NCBI RefSeq assembly: GCF_048820975.1
Contig: NZ_JBMEUF010000003.1
Coordinates: 124,001 to 188,000, forward strand
Source: Glaciecola sp048820975
GTDB taxonomy: Bacteria > Pseudomonadota > Gammaproteobacteria > Enterobacterales > Alteromonadaceae
Length of the DNA stretch: 64,000 nt
Direction: 5' to 3'
The position numbers and the translations under genes were made by a program. Below, in pieces: positions 36,591 through 44,743 of this stretch (position 1 is the first letter of the stretch; every line of letters starts with the position of its first letter). Under the pieces are notes generated by a model. That model did not search any database. It had not been told where the DNA came from and worked only from the letters and a program-made list of their open reading frames with translations.

Positions 36591-37823
36591 TTACTTCTTA
36601 CGAGTTCTCACTTTGGCTTTGCTCGCTTTAGGCTTTTTGGCTTTCACTTTAGGTTTTTTCTTTTTAACTAAAGTTGGCGCTTTGTTTTGCGGCTTTAACT
36701 CTTCTACTACACGTGCTTTGAATGACTCATTTGTATAGCGTTCAACTTTACCTACCCATTGAAAATCATGGGCTTCTATTAAGGAAATAGCTACACCTTT
36801 TGCGCCCGCACGGCCTGTTCTGCCTATGCGGTGTACGTATACATCAGCGCCGCGAGGCATATCATAGTTAATTACGTGGGAAACATCGGGTACGTCAATA
36901 CCGCGGGCGGCTACGTCAGTCGCAATGAGTATTTTTGTTTCGCCACTTTTAAAGCTAGCTAAGGCGGCTAAACGCTTATCTTGCGGCATTTCACCTTGCA
37001 GATAAGAAATAGCAAAGCCTTTGCTGAATAATTGGTCTTTTAATTCGTGCAAGCGTTCGCGTGTTTTTACAAACACCACGCATGAGTCAACCGTATTTTT
37101 TAAATGGTATTCAAGTAGCGCATCTTTGTGCTGGCGGTTATCACACAGGTGATACCACTGTAGCGTTTTGGCTTTTTCTTTGCGTGAGGGCACAGCCTCG
37201 TGCACTTTAGGACTTTTTAGAATATCGCGAGCAAAGTTATTTACGCCTCGGCCTTCAAGCGTTGCCGAAAACAGCATGGTTTGCTTGCGCCAGCGTGCTT
37301 CTTCGCAAATTTGGTTAACCACCGTACCAAAGCCCATGTCGAGCATGCGGTCAGCTTCATCAAGCACCAATGACTCTATATCACGGCAATCAAAGGTTTC
37401 GTTTTCAATGTGCTCTAACAAGCGCCCTGGTGTGGCAATAAGAATATCTACGTTGCTTTCAAGGGTTTCTTTGTCAGTTCCGTAGTTTATGCCGCCAGTA
37501 ATTACGCCCACGGTAAGATCAGTAAATTGGCAGATTAACTCAGCTTGTTCGGCTACCTGAAACGCAAGTTCGCGTGTAGGGACTAGCACTAATGCGCGCG
37601 CAGATGTTTTGTCGCGATTAGGGTAATCAAGCAGAAATTGACTTACCGGTAAAATAAACGCGGCGGTTTTTCCGGTGCCGGTAGGGGCACTGGCGAGTAT
37701 GTCAATGCCATCCATTGCATCTGGAATAACGAGTTCTTGAATGCTTGTAGGCGCGCTATAGCCCATTTTTTCGATGGCGCTAATCAATTCGTCGTCAAGT
37801 TCTAGTGCGTGAAAGCTGCTCAA
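36591..37823 (-). CDS. srmB: DEAD-box RNA helicase SrmB
   Basis: ATP-dependent RNA helicase of 410 aa. Q motif (SFHALELDDELISAIEKMGY...TSIQ), Walker A APTGTGKT, PTRELA, DEAD in LDEADRML, SAT and HRIGRTGR are all intact. The lysine-rich C-terminal tail (KKKKPKVKAKKPK...) probably binds RNA. The length and the short basic tail match SrmB, which helps 50S ribosomal subunit assembly, better than DeaD or RhlE; the paralogue assignment is moderately sure. It is divergent from the ExeA-like gene. Confidence 0.85.
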   Translation of the reverse strand: MSSFHALELDDELISAIEKMGYSAPTSIQELVIPDAMDGIDILASAPTGTGKTAAFILPVSQFLLDYPNRDKTSARALVLVPTRELAFQVAEQAELICQFTDLTVGVITGGINYGTDKETLESNVDILIATPGRLLEHIENETFDCRDIESLVLDEADRMLDMGFGTVVNQICEEARWRKQTMLFSATLEGRGVNNFARDILKSPKVHEAVPSRKEKAKTLQWYHLCDNRQHKDALLEYHLKNTVDSCVVFVKTRERLHELKDQLFSKGFAISYLQGEMPQDKRLAALASFKSGETKILIATDVAARGIDVPDVSHVINYDMPRGADVYVHRIGRTGRAGAKGVAISLIEAHDFQWVGKVERYTNESFKARVVEELKPQNKAPTLVKKKKPKVKAKKPKASKAKVRTRKK

Positions 37824-38048
37824 TGTAGTTACCTTTGTCTTGTTCGTTCATATTTGGAATATAAAGCACTTTTTTAAGTGCGTTTATTTTTGCGCAAGTT
37901 TACCTTATTCTGAGCAATAATAGTAAGGGATTAATCATAACTATTGCGCACGAAAAATTCGCGTTTCTCAAATTTACGTTATGCCGTAATCGTGCTAGTT
38001 TAGCCTTCCTATGTTGGTAACAATTACAATAACTATAAGAAATTCATT

Positions 38049-38960
38049 GTGTACTTAAATTATTATGGCTTAACCGATAATCCTTTTTCTATTGCTCCTA
38101 ATCCTGATTATCTATTTATGAGCACACGGCATAAGCAAGCACTGGCGCATTTAAGCTTTGGTTTAAGGGAGTCAGGCGGGTTTGTTATGCTTACCGGAGA
38201 AGTGGGCACTGGCAAAACAACGGTGTCACGTAAGCTTATGCAAGACTTAGGCGACGACACGCAAATGGCCGTTATATTAAATCCTACGCTCTCAGCGCTT
38301 GAATTGTTAGCCACGGTGTGTGATGAGTTAGGGATAAGCTATGATCTTAATACGGCAAGTTTAAAGACCTTCACCGATTTAATTTTACAAAAACTGGCTC
38401 GCAATCATGACAATGGCGTTAACACGGTTTTATTAATAGATGAAGCACAGCATCTGCTCCCTGAGGTACTAGAACAGCTTCGCTTGTTAACCAACCTTGA
38501 AACGAATCGTGAAAAGTTACTGAAAGTGGTGTTGATTGGCCAACCAGAATTACAACAATTACTGCGCCGAAACGAGCTTCGCCAATTGGCACAACGTGTT
38601 ACAGCGCGATATCATTTACTCCCTTTAACCCAGCAGGAAGTTGCCCAGTATGTAGAGCATAGGTGGCAAGTAGCGGGGGGCAGTACAAGTTGCTTTAGAA
38701 AATCAGCCTTAGCGGAAATATTTACTATTAGCGGCGGGATTCCGCGGGTTATCAATTTATTATGTGACCGAGCACTTAGCCTAGGCTATTCGTTACAGCG
38801 CCCTTTGGTGGATCATCAAATAATGGTGTCAGCCAGTTTTCAGGTATTAGGTGATGACATAGTGCTGCAGCGCCAACAAGCGCGTTGGAAACCTATATAC
38901 ATTACTGCGTTTATTGCCGCATTGGCATTAGGTGTATTGTGGGGTATGTATTATGTTTAA
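38049..38960 (+). CDS. ExeA/GspA-like AAA ATPase
   Basis: AAA ATPase of 303 aa that in ExeA-type systems helps assemble the type II secretin through peptidoglycan. Start is GTG at 38049, giving 'MYLNYYGLTDNPFSIAPNPDYLF', the usual N-terminus. Walker A GEVGTGKTT (~50-58), Walker B TVLLIDEAQH and 'GIPRVINLLCDRAL' are intact. A membrane segment lies at ~280-300 (WKPIYITAFIAALALGVLW). Unlike full ExeA it lacks a long periplasmic peptidoglycan-binding part, which resembles MshM-type proteins. It overlaps the next gene by 8 bp. Confidence 0.85.
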   Translation: MYLNYYGLTDNPFSIAPNPDYLFMSTRHKQALAHLSFGLRESGGFVMLTGEVGTGKTTVSRKLMQDLGDDTQMAVILNPTLSALELLATVCDELGISYDLNTASLKTFTDLILQKLARNHDNGVNTVLLIDEAQHLLPEVLEQLRLLTNLETNREKLLKVVLIGQPELQQLLRRNELRQLAQRVTARYHLLPLTQQEVAQYVEHRWQVAGGSTSCFRKSALAEIFTISGGIPRVINLLCDRALSLGYSLQRPLVDHQIMVSASFQVLGDDIVLQRQQARWKPIYITAFIAALALGVLWGMYYV

Positions 38961-40239
38961 AACGTTTAGCGTTAACGAGTTAGCCCCCGGCATGATGGTC
39001 AGCAAGGTACTTGAGCAACACGGGCCGGTGAAAATTCGTAAAGTAGGCATGATCCGCTCACAAGACATGATCAAAGGCTTGTCTGAAATGGGTGTTACTC
39101 AAGTTGAAGTAGATTTATCACAAAGCTTAGGGCTTGAAGATGACGCACAAAGTGAAGTGCCTGAAGCGATTTCTACTATTGATGACACTCATACAACTAA
39201 AGCGGCTGATGAAACCGCTACGCAGCGCTTAGTTGCCTCAAATAAGCGGGTGGCCGATGTAGACCGCCAGCTTTCACAGCAATTTCATCGTTCATTGTTT
39301 TTACCTGCGGTAGAACAAATGCCAAGCAAATGGAGTTTGTATGGAAAACCCTATGCTATTTTGGCAGGCTGTGTTGTTGTGGGCTTTTGTGTAGGGCTAA
39401 CATTAAGCGCTACCGCTTTGCACGGCACGTCTTGGTTATTTGGTAGTAATGAAGCGCCAATTGTTAGCAATGAAAGTATCGCTGAGCGAGAAGCGAAACA
39501 GGAGCTGAACATTGAGCCGGATCAAGGCGGAGCCAGCGAAAGCCCTCAAGGCCTTTCAACGCAAACTGATGCGCTTGCACAGCCAGCCCCAGAATTAGTC
39601 CAAGCACCAGCGCAAGCCGTGGTTGACGATACTGTTCAACAAGGCGTGGTTCAGCAGGAAGCGATTCAACAAGAAGCGCCTCAACAACAAGCTATGCAAA
39701 ACGAGCCCCCTGCGTTAGTCAGTATAAATGGCGTAATAGTGGAAGAAGGGCAGCAAGTATTGGGTTATCAAAATACCAATCAGCAAGCCACCGCCTCCCA
39801 AGCGCCCATTGCAAACAATGTTTCGTCAAGCAAGCCAAACAATAAGCCTATTCAAGGTAATCCTAGTGCTTCTTCGAATATATCGAGCGAAGATTTACTT
39901 AGGCGAATTCAAGAGGCCGCAAACGACATTGACAAACAAAGCTCATCTGAGCCTGAGCCTTACGAACCCGAAAGGGCGAGTGAGGCAAGAACCTATAATG
40001 ATGTACCGCGTATTGACCAACTTAGCCCCGCAGTGCTGACGCAAATGCCTGGTATGAGCTTTAGTGCCCATATGTACGCATCAAACCCAATTGACCGTTG
40101 GGTGCGAGTAAACGGTAAACGCTTAGGGGAAGGCGATTATATAAGCGATGATCTTCAATTATTAAGAATAGAACCTGATAGAGTGATTTTGTCATTTAAA
40201 GGAGATGATTTTAGAATGAATGCTCTATCAGATTGGTAG
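38953..40239 (+). CDS. GspB/ExeB-like protein with N-terminal DUF3391-like domain
   Basis: Membrane protein of 428 aa. The ATG at 38953 is preferred (GGGG 8 bases upstream, overlap with the ATPase stop). Residues ~1-60 ('FKTFSVNELAPGMMVSKVLE...IDLSQ'-like) match the DUF3391 domain usually found at the N-terminus of HD-GYP proteins. One TM helix lies at ~125-150, followed by a long Gln/Pro/Glu-rich linker with repeated 'QQEA/QQQA' runs (~220-330). A C-terminal GspB domain (~350-428, 'PRIDQLSPAVLTQMPGMSFSAHMYAS', 'VRVNGKRLGEGD') follows. The N-terminal domain is unusual for GspB and matches the convergent neighbour. Confidence 0.8.
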   Translation: MFKTFSVNELAPGMMVSKVLEQHGPVKIRKVGMIRSQDMIKGLSEMGVTQVEVDLSQSLGLEDDAQSEVPEAISTIDDTHTTKAADETATQRLVASNKRVADVDRQLSQQFHRSLFLPAVEQMPSKWSLYGKPYAILAGCVVVGFCVGLTLSATALHGTSWLFGSNEAPIVSNESIAEREAKQELNIEPDQGGASESPQGLSTQTDALAQPAPELVQAPAQAVVDDTVQQGVVQQEAIQQEAPQQQAMQNEPPALVSINGVIVEEGQQVLGYQNTNQQATASQAPIANNVSSSKPNNKPIQGNPSASSNISSEDLLRRIQEAANDIDKQSSSEPEPYEPERASEARTYNDVPRIDQLSPAVLTQMPGMSFSAHMYASNPIDRWVRVNGKRLGEGDYISDDLQLLRIEPDRVILSFKGDDFRMNALSDW

Positions 40240-40250
40240 GGCTTTACGGT

Positions 40251-41432
40251 TTATTTGTCTAATAGCGCTGATTTAAAAAAGCCCGGTAAGTTTAAGTTAA
40301 ATTCATCGGGCCTTACACACCCCACAATTTTATCACTGCTTTGGCGATATAAGTCTATTCGCTTTACTTCTGTAAGGTGCTTATTTCGCGTGCTGTAAAA
40401 TGTCATTACGGTAGGTTTTAATGGGTCTTTGTAGTTGCGTTTTACTACTATAGCTAGCTTCCCGTTAGTTAACTTAACTAGCGATCCAACGGGGTATAAG
40501 CCAATCGCTTTTATGAACTCATTTACTAATTCAGTATCATGGGCACTATTGTTTTGTAAGTCTTCTAAGAATGCTTGTGAACATGTATTAGACGCATCAT
40601 GATGTGCTGATAGCATGTTTTCGTAACTATCCACAATGCCTGCCATTTGTGAATACACGCTAATGTCATCGCCGCTCAATTGTTTGGGGTAACCGGTTCC
40701 GTCAATACGTTCATGATGATGCGCTATAATATCAAGCACCAGTGGCGGTACGTCACTAAAACGTTCGGCAATTTCGTAGCCTATATCAACATGAGTGCGC
40801 AATAAGGTGTGATCAGCCTCGGTTAATGGCGCACTGTTGTTATAAAGCTCACTAGGTAGCAGTGCCATACCGCAGTCCATTAATAAACCCGCTAGGGTTA
40901 AATCTTCTACCTCAGCTTGGCTGAAGCCTTTAAACTTAGCAAATATAGTCATTAAAATTGAGCAATTTAGGGAGTGCTGCACTAAGTAATCATCAGACTC
41001 TTGAAGCATAACCAAGCATGCTAACGCGTCTGTATTTTCAAAAACACTGTCTATAATTTCCTGTGACAAGGTATGTAAGGAATCAAAGTCTGGACTTTGA
41101 CCGCCTTTTAATTGATGTAAAAAGTCGCTATGAATGCTGCGCGACTGAGAATAGAGTTTATTTGCTTTGGTCAGGTCTTGTTGGTGTTGTTCGCAAGAAA
41201 TATTCTTATTGCTTATGGAGGGAGGGGGGCCTGACTCGGCTTGTTCGGCCGAAAAATTGCCCTTACTTAGGTCAATTTCTAGTGCTTCTATGCCATTATT
41301 CTTAAGCATATCTATTGTTGATTGCGTTTTTACAACGCCCTGGCTCTTAACTGCCAGTTTAGTGCTTGTTTGCGTAATAGCATGCACAAACATGCCTACC
41401 TGAAGCTCATCAATAGATACTATTTTCTTCAT
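40251..41432 (-). CDS. HD-GYP/DUF3391 protein with degenerate HD motif
   Basis: Predicted c-di-GMP-type phosphodiesterase relative of 393 aa. The start MKKIVSIDEL (ATG at 41432) is preferred; ATG at 41444 would add MLGR. DUF3391 occupies ~1-60 and the HD-GYP region ~130-320. The GYP part is intact (HHERIDGTGYP), as is the H in 'THVDIG'. The HD itself reads 'LLMDCGM' instead of the usual LLHDIGK, so the metal-ligand His and the Lys are both replaced by Met. Hydrolysis is therefore doubtful, and it may only sense c-di-GMP. It is convergent with the GspB-like gene, 11 bp between stops. Confidence 0.82.
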   Translation of the reverse strand: MKKIVSIDELQVGMFVHAITQTSTKLAVKSQGVVKTQSTIDMLKNNGIEALEIDLSKGNFSAEQAESGPPPSISNKNISCEQHQQDLTKANKLYSQSRSIHSDFLHQLKGGQSPDFDSLHTLSQEIIDSVFENTDALACLVMLQESDDYLVQHSLNCSILMTIFAKFKGFSQAEVEDLTLAGLLMDCGMALLPSELYNNSAPLTEADHTLLRTHVDIGYEIAERFSDVPPLVLDIIAHHHERIDGTGYPKQLSGDDISVYSQMAGIVDSYENMLSAHHDASNTCSQAFLEDLQNNSAHDTELVNEFIKAIGLYPVGSLVKLTNGKLAIVVKRNYKDPLKPTVMTFYSTRNKHLTEVKRIDLYRQSSDKIVGCVRPDEFNLNLPGFFKSALLDK

Positions 41433-41527
41433 ACGTCCCAACATTATGAAGATGCAGCATTTGGCTGCATCTTCAATTATTATTAATAAGGTGAGTTATT
41501 AAATTTTATCGGCACGAATGAAGAAAA

Positions 41528-42127
41528 TTAAAGCCAAACTTTTCGCTTATTTTCAAATTCAGATATTTTATCGTTTAACTCTAAGGTTTGTCCGATTGCA
41601 TCTAAACCTTTTAGCATGTTGTTTTTGTGGTGTGGGGCAATGTCAAACTCAAATACTAATTCATCACAGCTAACGGTTTGCGCTTCTAAATTAATACTAA
41701 TTGCAATTTTAGGCTGAGCACTTACTTTTGCAAATAATTGATCAAGTTGGGCATTACTCAAGCTAACAGGCAGCAACTGATTATTAATACTGTTGCCGTA
41801 AAAAATATCTGCGAAAGATGTTGCAATAATGGCATCAAATCCGTAATCAGCAAGCGCCCAAGGTGCGTGCTCACGGCTTGAACCACAGCCGAAGTTTTCG
41901 CGGGTAAGCAGTATTTTAGCGCCCGCATATTCTGGCTGATTTAAGGCAAACTCAGGGTTTAGCTTTTTATCAGCCCCGTCTAAATAACGCCAATCATGAA
42001 ATAAGTTGATGCCGTATCCAGCACGCGTAACGCCCGTTAAAAATTGTTTCGGGATAATTTGATCGGTATCTACGTTTGCTTGGTCAAGCGGAGCCGCAGT
42101 ACCTGTTACAATATTAATTCCTGACAT
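41528..42127 (-). CDS. leuD: 3-isopropylmalate dehydratase small subunit LeuD
   Basis: Small subunit (199 aa) of isopropylmalate isomerase, which converts 2-isopropylmalate to 3-isopropylmalate in leucine synthesis with LeuC. 'ANVDTDQIIPKQFL' and 'NFGCGSSREHAPWALADYGF' are the family signatures. The ATG follows the LeuC stop by 2 bp, with a GGAG site inside the end of leuC. Last gene of leuABCD; the long AT-rich stretch after the stop shows no strong terminator. Confidence 0.96.
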   Translation of the reverse strand: MSGINIVTGTAAPLDQANVDTDQIIPKQFLTGVTRAGYGINLFHDWRYLDGADKKLNPEFALNQPEYAGAKILLTRENFGCGSSREHAPWALADYGFDAIIATSFADIFYGNSINNQLLPVSLSNAQLDQLFAKVSAQPKIAISINLEAQTVSCDELVFEFDIAPHHKNNMLKGLDAIGQTLELNDKISEFENKRKVWL

Positions 42128-42129
42128 TG

Positions 42130-43533
42130 TTATTGCGCTCCTAAAGTACGTACATCGGTAAATTTACCGTTTATTGCAGCTGCAGCCGCCATTTCTGGAC
42201 TCACTAAATGGGTACGCGCACCGCGTCCTTGTCGCCCTTCAAAGTTACGGTTACTGGTAGATGCACAGCGGTCACCCGGTTGCAGAATGTCATCATTCAT
42301 TCCTAGGCACATTGAGCAGCCAGGTAAACGCCATTCAAAACCTGCTGAAAGAAATATGCTATCTAAGCCTTCTTTCTCGGCTAACTCTTTAACTTCCACC
42401 GAGCCTGGTACCACTATAGCGGTTACGCTAGGGGCCACTTTTCCTAACTTCGCTACTTTTGCAGCGGCGCGCAAATCTTCTATGCGGCTGTTAGTACATG
42501 AGCCAATAAATACGTGTGAAATACCTACGTTACTTATAGCATCACCTGCACGTAAATCCATATATCGCAAGGCTTTTACGGCTGAATCTTGTGTAACAGA
42601 ATCACTAAACGAGCTTGGATCAGGAACCTGTTGGTTTATGCCAATTACTTGGCCTGGGTTGGTTCCCCATGTGACTTGTGGCTCAATATCTTTGGCTTGC
42701 AAGGTAACTACGGTATCAAAGCTAGCATCAACATCTGAATATAAGGTTTCCCAATACGCTTGTGCTTCTTCCCATTGATGCGTGCGAGGCGCAAATTCTT
42801 TGCCTTTCATATAAGCGAAGGTTTTTTCGTCGGGTGCAATTAGCCCCGCTTTTGCACCGGCTTCAATACTCATGTTGCAAATGGTCATACGCTCTTCCAT
42901 CGACAAATCACTTATGGCTTGGCCACAATACTCAATTACATGGCCGGTAGCGCCTGCATGACCAATTTCACCAATAATAGCGAGTATTATGTCTTTCGCA
43001 GTAACGCCTAATGGTAGCTTACCTTGTACTTCGACTTTCATGCTTTTAGCGCGTGATTGCTTAAGTGTTTGTGTGGCTAACACGTGTTCAACTTGTGATG
43101 TGCCAATACCAAAAGCCAGTGCACCAAATGCACCGTGGGTGGCAGTGTGTGAATCACCACACACTACGGTCATACCTGGCTGGATTAAACCAAGCTGTGG
43201 TCCAATAACATGAATAATACCTTGGTTTTTATGCCCTACAGGGAATAGTTGGATACCATGGTGCTCGCAGTTTGCGGCAAGTGTATTTAACTGCAATGCG
43301 TTTTGCGGGCCGCACGCGTCTAAAGCAAGTGAGCGCGTAGATATACTATGGTCCATTGTACCGAAGGTTAAATCGGGGCGGCGTACCTTTCTGGCTTTTT
43401 CATTTAAGCCTGCAAATGCTTGCGGGGTAGTAACTTCGTGTATAAGGTGGCGGTCAATGTATAACAACAAATCGTCACCGACTTGGTCAACAACGTGTTG
43501 ATTCAATACTTTTTCATAAAGTGTAGCTGGCAT
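42130..43533 (-). CDS. leuC: 3-isopropylmalate dehydratase large subunit LeuC
   Basis: Large subunit (467 aa), aconitase family, carrying the [4Fe-4S] cluster ligands: Cys in 'VFIGSCTNSR' and the pair in 'LPGCSMCLGMN'. 'GDSHTATHGAFGALAFGIG' is the substrate-loop signature. Start ATG with site AAGGAAGAG. Unlike the other junctions of the operon, leuC is separated from leuB by 124 bp containing a hairpin, so its expression may be tuned separately. Works with LeuD. Confidence 0.96.
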   Translation of the reverse strand: MPATLYEKVLNQHVVDQVGDDLLLYIDRHLIHEVTTPQAFAGLNEKARKVRRPDLTFGTMDHSISTRSLALDACGPQNALQLNTLAANCEHHGIQLFPVGHKNQGIIHVIGPQLGLIQPGMTVVCGDSHTATHGAFGALAFGIGTSQVEHVLATQTLKQSRAKSMKVEVQGKLPLGVTAKDIILAIIGEIGHAGATGHVIEYCGQAISDLSMEERMTICNMSIEAGAKAGLIAPDEKTFAYMKGKEFAPRTHQWEEAQAYWETLYSDVDASFDTVVTLQAKDIEPQVTWGTNPGQVIGINQQVPDPSSFSDSVTQDSAVKALRYMDLRAGDAISNVGISHVFIGSCTNSRIEDLRAAAKVAKLGKVAPSVTAIVVPGSVEVKELAEKEGLDSIFLSAGFEWRLPGCSMCLGMNDDILQPGDRCASTSNRNFEGRQGRGARTHLVSPEMAAAAAINGKFTDVRTLGAQ

Positions 43534-43612
43534 TTTCTCTTCCTTGCAGCGCTGTGCATTCGCTGCATCAATCGTGTTGGGCCTTATATAAAAGGCTTCT
43601 CATAGGCGATAA

Positions 43613-43651
43613 AAAGGTGCGTGCAAAATTTGTGTTTACCTGAGCACCTTT
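43613..43651 (-). other. Hairpin between leuB and leuC
   Basis: AAAGGTGC (43613-43620) and GCACCTTT (43644-43651) form an 8-bp perfect stem with a 23-nt loop. On the minus strand the stem is followed by TT then ATCG, so a weak terminator or RNA-processing site within the operon is possible. Confidence 0.4.
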
Positions 43652-43657
43652 CAACAT

Positions 43658-44743
43658 CTACAGCTGGCTAAGAATATAATCGCCTACTTCGCTGGTAGAT
43701 TTAGCTAAATGTTTTTGCTCGGGTAATAGTAACTCAGCCGTTAACACGCCGTCGCTTAAGGTTTTTACTACTGCGTTTTCTATACTATCGGCAGCTTCTG
43801 ATAAACCTAAGCTGTAACGAAGCATCATGGCCGCAGATAATATTTGCGCAACTGGATTAGCAATATTTTTCCCGGCTATATCAGGTGCAGAACCACCTGC
43901 AGGCTCATACATACCAAAACCTTGCTGATTAATACTTGCTGAGGGGAGCAGGCCCATTGAGCCGGTTATCATGGCGCATTCATCTGACAATATATCACCG
44001 AATAAATTAGAGCAAAGTAATACATCAAATTGCCCTGGATTGGCCACTAGCTGCATGGTGGCGTTGTCAATGTACATGTGCTCTAAGCTCACATCGGGAT
44101 AGTCTTTAGCGACTTCTTCCACGACTTCACGCCATAAACGGCTAGTTACCAATACATTGGCTTTATCTACCGATACTACTTTTTTGCTACGCTTACTTGC
44201 TGCTTCAAAAGCAGAATGCGCTATGCGTCTAATTTCTGCAGTCGAGTAACGCATGGTGTCAAAAGCGGTTTTTTGTTCGCCTTCACCCTCTAAACCTTTA
44301 GGCTGGCCAAAATAAATGCCTGAGGTTAACTCGCGAACTACTAGCACATCTACGTTGTTTTTGGCGATGTCAGCACGAAGGGGTGACAAGTGCGCTAGGC
44401 TTTCGTAAATTTTGGCAGGGCGTAAGTTACTAAACAAATCAAAATGGCTTCTTAGTGACAATAAAGCGGCACGCTCCGGGCGCTTTTCTAAAGGTAAAGA
44501 ATCCCATTTAGGCCCGCCAATAGAGCCAAATAAAATAGCGTCGGCTTGTTCGCAGCCTTTCAAGGTGGCGTCGGGTAATGCTTCACCATGATGATCAATC
44601 GCATATCCGCCCACGGCATACTCGGTGCAATTAAGCGTAAACTCGTGCTTTGCGCTTACGGCATCAAGTACTCTGCGCGCTTGTTGCATAACTTCAGGCC
44701 CAATACCGTCGCCCGCTAGTACTGCAATAGAAAAACTGGTCAT
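43658..44743 (-). CDS. leuB: 3-isopropylmalate dehydrogenase LeuB
   Basis: NAD-dependent decarboxylating dehydrogenase (361 aa) for the third step of leucine synthesis. 'LAGDGIGPEVM' at the N-terminus, 'VRELTSGIYFGQPKG', 'DKANVL', 'NLFGDILSDECAMITGS' and 'EPAGGSAPDIAGKNIANP' are all family signatures. The ATG immediately follows the leuA stop (TAAATG) with its ribosome site inside leuA, so the two are tightly coupled. Normal length. Confidence 0.96.
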   Translation of the reverse strand: MTSFSIAVLAGDGIGPEVMQQARRVLDAVSAKHEFTLNCTEYAVGGYAIDHHGEALPDATLKGCEQADAILFGSIGGPKWDSLPLEKRPERAALLSLRSHFDLFSNLRPAKIYESLAHLSPLRADIAKNNVDVLVVRELTSGIYFGQPKGLEGEGEQKTAFDTMRYSTAEIRRIAHSAFEAASKRSKKVVSVDKANVLVTSRLWREVVEEVAKDYPDVSLEHMYIDNATMQLVANPGQFDVLLCSNLFGDILSDECAMITGSMGLLPSASINQQGFGMYEPAGGSAPDIAGKNIANPVAQILSAAMMLRYSLGLSEAADSIENAVVKTLSDGVLTAELLLPEQKHLAKSTSEVGDYILSQL

